From positions 55,136 to 119,135 of the forward strand of contig NZ_FNGO01000007.1 in the NCBI RefSeq assembly GCF_900103135.1: 64,000 nt of DNA, written 5' to 3'. This document shows positions 26,974 to 33,929 of the stretch, one piece after another; position 1 is the first letter of the stretch; each line of letters starts with the position of its first letter. This DNA is from Halarsenatibacter silvermanii (GTDB lineage: Bacteria > Bacillota > Halanaerobiia > Halanaerobiales > Halarsenatibacteraceae). The notes beneath the pieces were generated by a model. That model worked only from the letters and a program-made list of their open reading frames with translations, did not search any database and was not told the origin of the DNA. The position numbers and the translations under genes were made by a program.

Positions 26974-27585
26974 ATGGAAGTCTATATAGATGGTCAAAGA
27001 CTGGACCCATCTGAATACGAAACTGATGATGATTTGGTTGAGCTTCTGGCGGGTACAAAAGCTCACCTGGGTGAGAAGATTGTTGACTCCGTTGTTGTGG
27101 ACGGTGAGCAGGTTGACCCCAACCGGCCAGAAATAAACCCCGACCTGGATGATGTGGAGAGAATAGATATCGAGCTCAAGGATGTAAATAAGCTGATGGA
27201 AGAAACCGTGAAGAACCTGCATGAATACGCCCCAGAAGTCAGAAAGGGACTGGAGAAGGCTCAGGCTGGGTTCAGGCTGGGTGATAAAGATAAAGGCTAT
27301 TCTCTTTTGAGGCGTTCGCTGGAAGGTATGGAGTGGTGTGTAGGTGTTGCTCAGAGGCTGGATAATCTCAAAAATGGTGAGATGGCTGCGGAATCCAGAG
27401 AGAATTTAGAGCAGATGTTCGATAAAATAAAGAAAATCATTGAGATGGCTGAGAGATATGAACTGCAGGAGACCTCCTTTATGACCGACAATATAGACAG
27501 TTTAATCGATTACGCGGAAGCCATAGAGTGTTTTTCCGATGACCTTTACGAACATATCTGTGGCAATGGTGAATTAGAAGAGTAA
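26974..27585 (+). CDS. Unrecognised flagellar-locus protein, family member 1 of 4
   Basis: A 203-residue acidic cytoplasmic protein that I do not recognise. It has two parts: an N-terminal alpha/beta region (1-68, MEVYIDGQRLD..., VVVDGEQVDPN) and a helical region with the family motif P-E-V-R-K-G-L..A..GF.LGDKDKGY...LE.MEW at about residues 88-125. Three paralogues lie within 3.3 kb. It lies 65 bases after fliS. By position and size it could be a chaperone or regulator of filament proteins; no enzymatic motif is visible. Confidence 0.7.
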   Translation: MEVYIDGQRLDPSEYETDDDLVELLAGTKAHLGEKIVDSVVVDGEQVDPNRPEINPDLDDVERIDIELKDVNKLMEETVKNLHEYAPEVRKGLEKAQAGFRLGDKDKGYSLLRRSLEGMEWCVGVAQRLDNLKNGEMAAESRENLEQMFDKIKKIIEMAERYELQETSFMTDNIDSLIDYAEAIECFSDDLYEHICGNGELEE

Positions 27586-27651
27586 TTTAATTATAGATTT
27601 TCAATAAATAAATAGAAAAATAGAAAATAGACATTAAACTGAGGGATATAA

Positions 27652-28263
27652 ATGGAAGTAATCATAGATGGCGAAAAACAGGACGTATCACAATATAAAA
27701 GCGATGAGGATTTTCAGCAATTACTTGCCGAGATAAAGTCAAACCTGGACGATAAGATAGTAAATACCTTGGTTATAAATGATGAAAAAAATGTCGACCC
27801 CAACCGGCCGCAGTACAATCCGTCCCTGGATGAGATAGATAAAATTGAGATTGGTTTGAGAGATGTAGAAGATTTAATTGAGGAGACGGTAAATACTCTG
27901 GTAGATTACGTGCCCAATGTGAGAAGGGGTTTTAAGAACGCTCAGGTGGAGTTTAACTTCGGCGATGATGATGAGGGTTTCAACCTTTTAGAACAGGCTC
28001 TGCAGGGCTTTCAGTGGTGTCTAAGCGTTACCACCAGGATTGCCCAAATGGAAGATAGCGAGAAGCTTAAGGATATGAGCGCTGAATTATCGGGTGGTTT
28101 CCAGGAGATGCTGGATTTGGTCGATATAGACGAGGAGATGCAAAACGAAGAAGATATGCTGATAAACAGAATAGATGAATTATTGAAACTTGTGGATGAT
28201 ATCGAAGAAGTGGCCGAAAAATTAGTGGATAAGTATGATATCGAGGCAGATAGCGAAGAGTAA
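27652..28263 (+). CDS. Unrecognised flagellar-locus protein, family member 2 of 4
   Basis: A 203-residue paralogue of the preceding gene. It shares MEVIIDGEKQD, the VDPNRPQYNPSLDEI turn, P-N-V-R-R-G-F..AQVEFNFGDDDEGF and the GFQWC segment that corresponds to MEWC in member 1. Members 1 and 2 are clearly closest to each other and form a tandem duplication. It is highly acidic, with no signal peptide or membrane segment. Function is unknown. Confidence 0.7.
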   Translation: MEVIIDGEKQDVSQYKSDEDFQQLLAEIKSNLDDKIVNTLVINDEKNVDPNRPQYNPSLDEIDKIEIGLRDVEDLIEETVNTLVDYVPNVRRGFKNAQVEFNFGDDDEGFNLLEQALQGFQWCLSVTTRIAQMEDSEKLKDMSAELSGGFQEMLDLVDIDEEMQNEEDMLINRIDELLKLVDDIEEVAEKLVDKYDIEADSEE

Positions 28264-28373
28264 TTTTTGACCGCGAAAAGTTTTTTCGAGATTTTTAATA
28301 CAAAACACAATTTTGTACCATCTTTTTTCCCTATCATTTACACCAAAAATTATTGGGGAAGGATATGTTATCC

Positions 28374-28760
28374 ATGGTTAATGATAACCTCAGACTATAT
28401 TATCAACTGTACGACTTAAGCCGCCAGCAGAACGAGGCCATCCAGGAAAAGGATGTGGATGAGGTCTTGTCTATCCTCCAGGATAAAAAGGAAATCATAG
28501 AAGAACTCGAGGGTATAAATGTAGAAGAGGAGATACGAGCCCATCAAAACCCCGAGGAGACTCTCAGTGAACTTCAAGAGCTTATGGAGAAGCTGAACAA
28601 GCTGGAGGAGGAAAATGTTGACCTCATGGAAGAACACATGACCTCTCTAGCCCAGGAGATTAAATCGCTGGCCGACGGGAGAAAAACGATGGAAGGTTAC
28701 TCGCAGTCCCAATCCAGCCAAAAGAAGTCTGAGGGTAAGGTAATAGACGAAAAAGGATAA
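28374..28760 (+). CDS. FliT/FlgN-like helical chaperone candidate
   Basis: A 128-residue all-helical protein. A long heptad-like region (residues 1-105) of the FliT/FlgN type is visible: RLYYQLYDLSRQQNEAIQEKDVDEVLSILQDKKEIIEEL. It is followed by a polar Ser/Gln/Lys tail. FliT binds FliD in other bacteria, and two fliD genes are nearby. I place the start at ATG 28374, 11 bases after GGGGAAGG; ATG 28365 and TTG 28353 are also in frame. The assignment rests on fold type and neighbourhood. Confidence 0.6.
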   Translation: MVNDNLRLYYQLYDLSRQQNEAIQEKDVDEVLSILQDKKEIIEELEGINVEEEIRAHQNPEETLSELQELMEKLNKLEEENVDLMEEHMTSLAQEIKSLADGRKTMEGYSQSQSSQKKSEGKVIDEKG

Positions 28761-28803
28761 TACTTTACGATAAAAAGATAAAAAGATAAAAAGGAGACAA
28801 ATA

Positions 28804-29403
28804 GTGGAGATACTTCTCAACGGCAAAAAGCAAGATTTGGGAATGTATGATAAAATCGACGATATGCGGGAACTTATAAAGTTTATACACACCTTTATCG
28901 GCGAAGATATCGTCAAAACTGTAGAAATTGACGAGGAAGAATATACTGCCGAAGAGATAGAAGCGGGACTCAATCTGGATATGGATGCTGTCAGCAGAGT
29001 GAACTTAAAAACCACTGACGATAAGAAAAAAGCCAGAGAAAATATCAAAGCCAATGTGATAGAAGAACTACCTGAGATGCGGGATAATTTCCAGCAGGCA
29101 GCGGCTGAATTTGCTCTTGGGGATGAGGAGAAAGGCTATGAAATGGTGCATGATACTCTCAAGAACCTGGAATGGATTGTTTTAAAAATAGAGGTCAGTT
29201 TGAAAAGGAATGATGACGAGGACGGTTTAGAAGAGATTAACTCCATAAAGGAAGGCTTCGATGGGATACTCAAAGAGCTGGACTCAGAAATAAATACGGA
29301 CCGGAAAGGTGCTCTTACGGAGATGGCAGAAAAGGCAAGCAATTTGGTGAAGAGACTGGAAGAGCTAGTAGAGATATCAGATACAACAGATACGACATCC
29401 TGA
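28804..29403 (+). CDS. Unrecognised flagellar-locus protein, family member 3 of 4
   Basis: A 199-residue member of the same family, more diverged: MEILLNGKKQDLG at the N-terminus, TVEIDEEEYTAEEI in place of the VDPNRP turn, and P-E-M-R-D-N-F..AAAEFALGDEEKGYEM..TLKNLEW in the helical half. The start is GTG behind AAAAAGGAGAC. The FliT-like gene interrupts the series between members 2 and 3, so duplication did not simply run in tandem. Confidence 0.68.
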   Translation: MEILLNGKKQDLGMYDKIDDMRELIKFIHTFIGEDIVKTVEIDEEEYTAEEIEAGLNLDMDAVSRVNLKTTDDKKKARENIKANVIEELPEMRDNFQQAAAEFALGDEEKGYEMVHDTLKNLEWIVLKIEVSLKRNDDEDGLEEINSIKEGFDGILKELDSEINTDRKGALTEMAEKASNLVKRLEELVEISDTTDTTS

Positions 29404-29469
29404 TAATTGATTTTTTCGGTCAGTGATGATAAATTATAGTACAAATCACATTATCTGGAGGTGTCGCCG

Positions 29470-29682
29470 ATGGTGACTCCAGTAAGCGGCAGGACAGATT
29501 TTCTTCAGTCGGCCATGAGTTCTATAACTATTAGGGAGAATATAAGCTATGATGGTGAGGCCGTGGAGGAAGCTGCCGATAGATTGAGAGAGTTGGAATT
29601 GAATGAGCTGCAGCAGTCACCGCAGCAAAATGAAAGAGTTACTCCCGATGGTATAGGTGAGAATATAGATTACTATGCGTAA
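29470..29682 (+). CDS. YjfB-like putative motility protein 1
   Basis: A 70-residue protein ending GIGENIDYYA, the C-terminal signature of the YjfB/PF14070 putative motility family (a SigD-regulated gene in Bacillus). The N-terminal half is amphipathic helix. The ATG at 29470 is eight bases after TCTGGAGGTGT, a leader shared by the other two copies. A GTG at 29461 is in frame but overlaps that ribosome site. The role is unknown. Confidence 0.6.
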   Translation: MVTPVSGRTDFLQSAMSSITIRENISYDGEAVEEAADRLRELELNELQQSPQQNERVTPDGIGENIDYYA

Positions 29683-29721
29683 ATGATTGGATGGTACTAA
29701 CCGATTGTGGGAGGATAAGAG

Positions 29722-30312
29722 ATGCAGGTATATATAAATGGAGATGAGGTCAATATCGACAAACAAATTATGGATGCGGATGAGGTAGATATAATAGATA
29801 TCATGGACTGTATTGGAGATATTGTCTCCGACGGTACTATCATAAGAGTTGAAATCGATGATGAAGGATACATTCCCGGTGATGCTGCAGATAAGACAAT
29901 TGATACAGATGAAGTTGAGAGGTTAAACTTCATTACCGGAGAGCTTTTTGATTCCAGCGAAGATGTACTGGCGGAGGCAAGAGAAACAGTGCCGGAGCTT
30001 CGGAAATCTTTAAAGAATGCTGCTTCGGAGTTTATGCTGGGAGATGAAGAGAAAGCCTGGGACATGTTCATGGACGCAGGCCAGGAGTTAAACCGGTTCA
30101 TAGAAGAACTTACCGATGTATTTGGTGAAAAAGCTGAGCTGCTTACCAGCGAGGAGTTTATAGAAATAAAGAAAGAACACCAGAATACTGATGTTCTAAC
30201 TATGACAGCAAATAATCTTTTCCGGCAGGAAGCAGATGAAGCGGCAGAGAGCGCAGAGGAGATGGCCGAGGTAGCTGAAAAGTTAGAAGAGTTTATCTGC
30301 GAGGATAAATAG
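29722..30312 (+). CDS. Unrecognised flagellar-locus protein, family member 4 of 4
   Basis: A 196-residue, most diverged member: MQVYINGDEVNID start, IRVEIDDEGYIPGD, and P-E-L-R-K-S-L..AASEFMLGDEEKAWDMF in the helical half, where Trp is shifted relative to the others. The C-terminus is a Glu/Ala-rich helix. The ribosome site GGGAGGA is strong. It lies between two YjfB-like genes, which suggests the small proteins and this family belong to one functional set. Confidence 0.65.
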   Translation: MQVYINGDEVNIDKQIMDADEVDIIDIMDCIGDIVSDGTIIRVEIDDEGYIPGDAADKTIDTDEVERLNFITGELFDSSEDVLAEARETVPELRKSLKNAASEFMLGDEEKAWDMFMDAGQELNRFIEELTDVFGEKAELLTSEEFIEIKKEHQNTDVLTMTANNLFRQEADEAAESAEEMAEVAEKLEEFICEDK

Positions 30313-30432
30313 TAAATAATAATTGGTAATTTATAATTTGTAGTATTATTGAGTATATTAAGAGTTTATATAGACATAAAATAGACAAATAGATTAATTG
30401 TGCACAATCAAGCACCTCTGGAGGTGTTAGTC

Positions 30433-30633
30433 ATGGAAGTACCAGGAGCAGAAAGCGCAGGTAACAGCGTACAGCAGGCCATGAGCACGGCCGTGACCAG
30501 GCAGGCTATGAACCAGGATGCAGGAACCATCGATGCGCTCATGGAAAGCGTGGAAGAGATACAGGAAGCAGCTCAACAGACCGACAGAGCATCAATGCAG
30601 GGAATGGGCGAGAATGTAGACTTTCTGGCCTGA
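30433..30633 (+). CDS. YjfB-like putative motility protein 2
   Basis: A 66-residue protein ending GMGENVDFLA. It follows the family pattern of an N-terminal SxxVQQAM segment, a helix (MESVEEIQEAAQQ) and the G-E-N-[IV]-D terminus. The ribosome site lies within CACCTCTGGAGGTG, which can fold into a 5-bp stem that would hide it. An upstream TTG (30400) is in frame but lacks a ribosome site. Function is unknown. Confidence 0.6.
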   Translation: MEVPGAESAGNSVQQAMSTAVTRQAMNQDAGTIDALMESVEEIQEAAQQTDRASMQGMGENVDFLA

Positions 30634-30655
30634 TATTTTGTCTAATTACCTGCCT

Positions 30656-30682
30656 TAAACGATAATACAATATTCACGATAA
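30656..30682 (+). promoter_or_regulatory. Candidate sigma-28 promoter upstream of the 30.9-kb gene
   Basis: TAAA (30656-30659), a 15-base spacer and CACGATAA (30675-30682) resemble the sigma-28 consensus. An intrinsic terminator follows about 65 bases later, before the next gene, so the immediate transcript may be short or conditionally extended. Confidence 0.5.
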
Positions 30683-30747
30683 TAGCCAAAATATAACCTT
30701 TTCACATTTCATCATTTACGCCGCTCATAATACTCCTCCCAATTTTT

Positions 30748-30785
30748 ACCCTTCCTGGTTACCTGCCTGGGAAGGGTTTTTGTTT
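30748..30785 (+). terminator. Intrinsic terminator
   Basis: ACCCTTCC (30748) pairs with GGAAGGGT (30770), extended by a CTGG/CCTGG region, followed by TTTTTGTTTT. It would end transcription from the YjfB-like gene and also intercept RNA starting at the sigma-28-like promoter just upstream. Confidence 0.75.
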
Positions 30786-30862
30786 TAGGACTGAGATGAA
30801 TAAGCACAGACAGGGGACAAATCCACCAATAATAGATAAAATTAGAAAAGGAGCTGAGCAGC

Positions 30863-31450
30863 ATGATTATCGCGGAGAGCACTTCCATGAGTTTTGCGCA
30901 GATGACCCAATCGCTGGAGATGAGAACCTACGAAAATGACGCGGGAGAGCAAGTGGTGGAGACCTCCTACAGCTACGACTATCTGGAAATCAACATGACC
31001 AGCGTGAGAGCAAAGGCAATGACCGACGATATAATTGATTTTTTGAGTGATTACTTCCACGCGCAAAGGAGCGGAAGCGGCAATCCCGGCCAGGAGGAGC
31101 TGAGAAGTTTTTATTCAGAAGCGAAGGAGGCTCTCGATAACAGTTTCAACAGCATGAAAAGAGACAAAGATAACAATTTGCTGCCCGGTAATAGCATTAA
31201 CGGTGCACGAAACGGCGGAGGCAGGAAGTTAGGACATTTTAAGAATAATGATAACGGAGTGAAAGGGAATAATAATCTACTCCACAGAGCCCACAAGCAG
31301 GCAATTAAAGATTTGAAGAACTGGTATCACAACGGAGGCGAGCCCAGGGAGAGAGTTGATTTCTCCTCGATAGAGATTGAGAAGGTGAGCATTGAGCAGG
31401 AAGTTACTACCATGGCATCTGAATACGCGGCGGAGAAAAAGGTGGTTTGA
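30863..31450 (+). CDS. Unrecognised protein of the flagellar region
   Basis: A 195-residue protein that I do not recognise. The N-terminal half is a mixed region with a Tyr-rich strand (ETSYSYDYLEI) and a helix (AMTDDIIDFLSDYF). A Gly/Asn-rich linker (about 110-140, GNSINGARNGGG) precedes a basic helical C-terminus (LLHRAHKQAIKDLKNWYHNGG). It is less acidic than its neighbours. It shares the leader AAAAGGAGCTGAGC with the FlaG-like gene at 33.1 kb. A sigma-28-like promoter and a terminator lie upstream. Confidence 0.6.
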   Translation: MIIAESTSMSFAQMTQSLEMRTYENDAGEQVVETSYSYDYLEINMTSVRAKAMTDDIIDFLSDYFHAQRSGSGNPGQEELRSFYSEAKEALDNSFNSMKRDKDNNLLPGNSINGARNGGGRKLGHFKNNDNGVKGNNNLLHRAHKQAIKDLKNWYHNGGEPRERVDFSSIEIEKVSIEQEVTTMASEYAAEKKVV

Positions 31451-31615
31451 TAGGTGGATAGCTGGTTTTGCAGCTAATAGCAGATTAAAAACTGACAGCT
31501 GCAGACCGGTATAAAGCGTAAGATATAAAAGATAAGGAAAATGAGATAGGGGAAAGACAGAGTATATGATATAATATATACAGCCTGTCATCACATCTGG
31601 GGGTCACAGCAGAGA

Positions 31616-32161
31616 ATGAAGCTCATCAAATACGCAATAGCAGTAATATTTTTCGTCCTGGCAGTTCTATTTGGTTTGATATTTCCCAACTTTGATTTAA
31701 GTTATCCGGTAACCAATATCATAATGCGCCGTTCGGCCCTAACCCACAGCATCATCCTCCCCCTAATCTGGTATCATCTCATCGGCAAAAGCAAGCCCGT
31801 GAGCCGGTTCATCTGTATGGGATTATTCCTGGGGATTACAGTATTTTTAGCCTTTATGGCGAGGCCGGTGCTGCTCGAGGGAGGCACGCTGATATTCTTC
31901 CCCTGGCTGGGCCGGTTCGAGTTCATGCCCAGTGAAGTGGCGAGAGTTGTGGGGCTTGGTGTATCCGGGCTCTGGATTCTGGGCAACATCTACTGGGGTA
32001 TGGAGTACTATCTCAAAGCGGCAGGCAGCAAAACCTGGATAAATGTTTTTTCCTATCTGGCGATAGTGGTGACCGTTTTTGGCTATGCCGAGTACGCAGG
32101 ACGCGCCTGGCTTTTGCCGGCGGTGATTTTGGGAGCTATATTTGTGCTGGTTTATAGATAA
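31616..32161 (+). CDS. Integral membrane protein of unknown function
   Basis: A 181-residue protein with about five hydrophobic segments (residues 5-25, 60-85, 100-125, 140-160, 162-180). The RRSALTHSIILPLIWYH stretch after the first segment resembles the YdjM/DUF4184 type of membrane protein with a conserved THS motif, but this is tentative. No flagellar motif is visible. It has a weak ribosome site (GGGGGTCACAG) and a TATAAT-like sequence about 45 bases upstream. Confidence 0.6.
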   Translation: MKLIKYAIAVIFFVLAVLFGLIFPNFDLSYPVTNIIMRRSALTHSIILPLIWYHLIGKSKPVSRFICMGLFLGITVFLAFMARPVLLEGGTLIFFPWLGRFEFMPSEVARVVGLGVSGLWILGNIYWGMEYYLKAAGSKTWINVFSYLAIVVTVFGYAEYAGRAWLLPAVILGAIFVLVYR

Positions 32162-32201
32162 TATACCGCGAGTTTAAGAGGCCAGGTAAATTTCAAATCC
32201 A

Positions 32202-32351
32202 TCACTTACTCTCATCTGTATCAACTTTTATACCTTTTTCTTCAGCATATTTGCGCAAATCTCTTGTGTTGCCCTGTTCGTATTCATTTCTTCCATGTTC
32301 TTTGAGCAGTTTTAATAGTTCATTGATATTTTCGATATCTTCAGGCGCCAT
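32202..32351 (-). CDS. Small 49-residue acidic protein on the minus strand
   Basis: This is the only likely minus-strand gene in the window. The frame begins ATG at 32351 behind an AAAGGAGTG ribosome site and encodes 49 residues (MAPEDIENINELLKLLKEHG, then NTRDLRKYAEEKGIKVD). The helical, charged composition with an IENIN...LL pattern suggests a small cytoplasmic protein. It lies in a 350-base gap that otherwise holds no gene. I do not recognise a family. Confidence 0.5.
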   Translation of the reverse strand: MAPEDIENINELLKLLKEHGRNEYEQGNTRDLRKYAEEKGIKVDTDESK

Positions 32352-32421
32352 AAATCAACACTCCTTTCTAAAATACTAATCCTGTTAAACCCGGCAATAA
32401 TTAATCCCTGCTATTATGATA

Positions 32422-32440
32422 TATAATATCACCGGTGATA
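32422..32440. promoter_or_regulatory. TATAAT box overlapping a 14-bp palindrome
   Basis: TATAAT (32422-32427) runs into the perfect palindrome TATCACCGGTGATA (32427-32440), between divergently placed small genes. This is typical of a repressor-covered start site, but no -35 element is convincing on the plus strand. Confidence 0.35.
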
Positions 32441-32511
32441 GATAAACTCAACTGATAAAGGTAAAATGTAAATTGCGATAGATTGATACTGTATTTTTGG
32501 AGGACATCGAT

Positions 32512-32775
32512 ATGTTAATCATAATTCTATCCGACCTAACACTGTTAATAGACAATATAGAAGCCCTAATTGACCGGCTCAAATCCAGGCTGGAGAGAGT
32601 AAAAACCCGTAAGAGAAGATTAACGCGCTTAGAGCAGAAACTTAGAAGCATGCGGGCGCTGGCGGTGAAGATAAGAGATGAGGATTATGGAGAAAATGAG
32701 AAGGATGAGGTTGTAGATAGGTACGAGGAACTGAGAGAGGAAGCTGAGGAGCTGGAGGCAAAGATAGAAGGATAA
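32512..32775 (+). CDS. Small coiled-coil protein
   Basis: An 87-residue protein with a short hydrophobic start (MLIIILSDLTLL) and then one long charged helix with heptads: basic in residues 22-45 (RLKSRLERVKTRKRRLTRLEQKL), acidic thereafter. The ATG at 32512 is eight bases after TTGGAGG; a TTG at 32497 is in frame but lies on that site. It could be a structural or adaptor protein; no family is recognised. Confidence 0.55.
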   Translation: MLIIILSDLTLLIDNIEALIDRLKSRLERVKTRKRRLTRLEQKLRSMRALAVKIRDEDYGENEKDEVVDRYEELREEAEELEAKIEG

Positions 32776-32870
32776 GCAGGTATGAAGATAGAAGATGAGC
32801 AGATTAGGTGAAAGCTTTTTACTTTTCATCACATACCCAGCCTTCAAAAGGAGTCTGGAGGTGTATTCAG

Positions 32871-33068
32871 ATGAGAGCTTCAGGTGCAGACCTATCACCG
32901 GCGGTGCAGCGGGCCATAGATGCCGTGGTGCAGAAAAAGGCTACTGAACAGGAGCTAGAAGCAGCCATGATGCAGTTAGAACAGATGGAGGAGATACAGG
33001 AGGTTAAACAGCAGCTCGACGTGGCTACGATGCCGGGGCTGGCCGAGAATATAGACTTTTTAGCTTGA
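32871..33068 (+). CDS. YjfB-like putative motility protein 3
   Basis: A 65-residue third copy ending GLAENIDFLA, with the helical core AAMMQLEQMEEIQEVKQQLDVA. It has the same GTCTGGAGGTGT leader as the other two copies before its ATG. It is closest to copy 2 by its NxDFLA terminus. It lies 54 bases upstream of the FlaG-like gene and may be co-transcribed with it. Confidence 0.6.
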   Translation: MRASGADLSPAVQRAIDAVVQKKATEQELEAAMMQLEQMEEIQEVKQQLDVATMPGLAENIDFLA

Positions 33069-33122
33069 ATTTTGGGATTATCGTAGGAATTCACCCTATA
33101 TCAAAAAAGGAGCTGAGCTGAG

Positions 33123-33323
33123 ATGCAGGTAGAGAGCCCGGGTTTTTCCAGCTTAGATTTAGCTGAATACCGTAATTTTCTGGCGGGAAATATTGAGAGA
33201 GTGGCCCCCAAACAGGTCGATAACTTCCAGGACGTGAATTTCAACGACACCCTGGACGGCTACCGGGTGAGCTTCAGGTACGATGAAGAGCTTGGGGGAG
33301 AACATTCTGCACGTAATAGATAA
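33123..33323 (+). pseudogene. FlaG-like gene, frameshifted and lacking its 3' end
   Basis: The 66-codon frame ends FRYDEELGGEHSARNR. At a run of five G bases (about 33293-33298) a shift of one base restores FRYDEELGENILHVID, then NSTNEEDVI, which follows the FlaG C-terminal pattern seen at 22.0 kb (FQIHEESNDYFIQVWDI). The expected RxIPPE terminus is absent; the corrected frame instead runs directly into the H-NOX protein. It may be a decayed flaG, a frameshifted FlaG/H-NOX fusion or a sequencing error. The native start is ATG with AAAAGGAG upstream. Confidence 0.55.
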
Positions 33324-33348
33324 TTCCACCAACGAGGAGGATGTTATC

Positions 33349-33876
33349 TTGAAAGGAACACTGGTGAAGGCTATGCAGGAAATGGTCGAGAATGAGCACG
33401 GCCAGAATATGTGGCAGCGGATTATAGAAACGAGCATGCTCGGTGATGATTTTGATGTCAATATTTTAGCCGACGTCGAGGACGAGAAATTCAAGAATCT
33501 ATTAAACACTACAGCCGAGGTGCTGGATATATCCAAAAAAGAGGCGATGGACAGGTTTGCTCATTATTTTATCCTGGAATACGCACTCGATACCTTTGCC
33601 ATAAACATGTACTTCAGCCAGAGCGACAGCGCCAGGGAGTTTCTGCTCAAGATGGACGATGTTCATAGGCGCCTCACCAAAAACATCGATGATGCCAGTC
33701 CTCCCAGATTCGATTACGAAAAAAAAGACGATGGCAGCTTGCTGATGACCTATAACTCCGAGAGAGGTATGTTCGAATTGTTTAAATCCCTGGCCGAGGC
33801 GGTAGGAGAGTATTTCAATGACGATTTGAGAATAAGAGAAGCTGGTAAGAACACTGTGGAGATAAAATTTTCCTGA
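33349..33876 (+). CDS. H-NOX (haem NO/O2-binding) domain protein
   Basis: A 175-residue stand-alone H-NOX (HNOB) domain, the normal size for the family. It binds haem and senses NO, or O2 in some anaerobes, in the cytoplasm. Diagnostic features are MKGTLVKAMQEM at the N-terminus, the proximal haem ligand H106 in KMDDVHRRLTK, PPRF at 118-121, and the haem-propionate motif Y135-x-S137-x-R139 (YNSER). The start is TTG, seven bases after GAGGAGG. H-NOX genes usually sit beside a histidine kinase, cyclase or chemoreceptor; here the neighbours are a broken flaG and a flagellin, which is unusual. Confidence 0.88.
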   Translation: MKGTLVKAMQEMVENEHGQNMWQRIIETSMLGDDFDVNILADVEDEKFKNLLNTTAEVLDISKKEAMDRFAHYFILEYALDTFAINMYFSQSDSAREFLLKMDDVHRRLTKNIDDASPPRFDYEKKDDGSLLMTYNSERGMFELFKSLAEAVGEYFNDDLRIREAGKNTVEIKFS

Positions 33877-33929
33877 GCTATATGCAAGTCTGTTGAAGTT
33901 AAAAATTTCTCCTGGAACGGGTGAGAGAG

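Noticed and set aside
33293..33298. Calling the five-G run a phase-variation tract
   Set aside because: Five bases is short for slippage-based switching. A frameshift mutation or sequencing error is equally likely, so it is reported only as a possibility.
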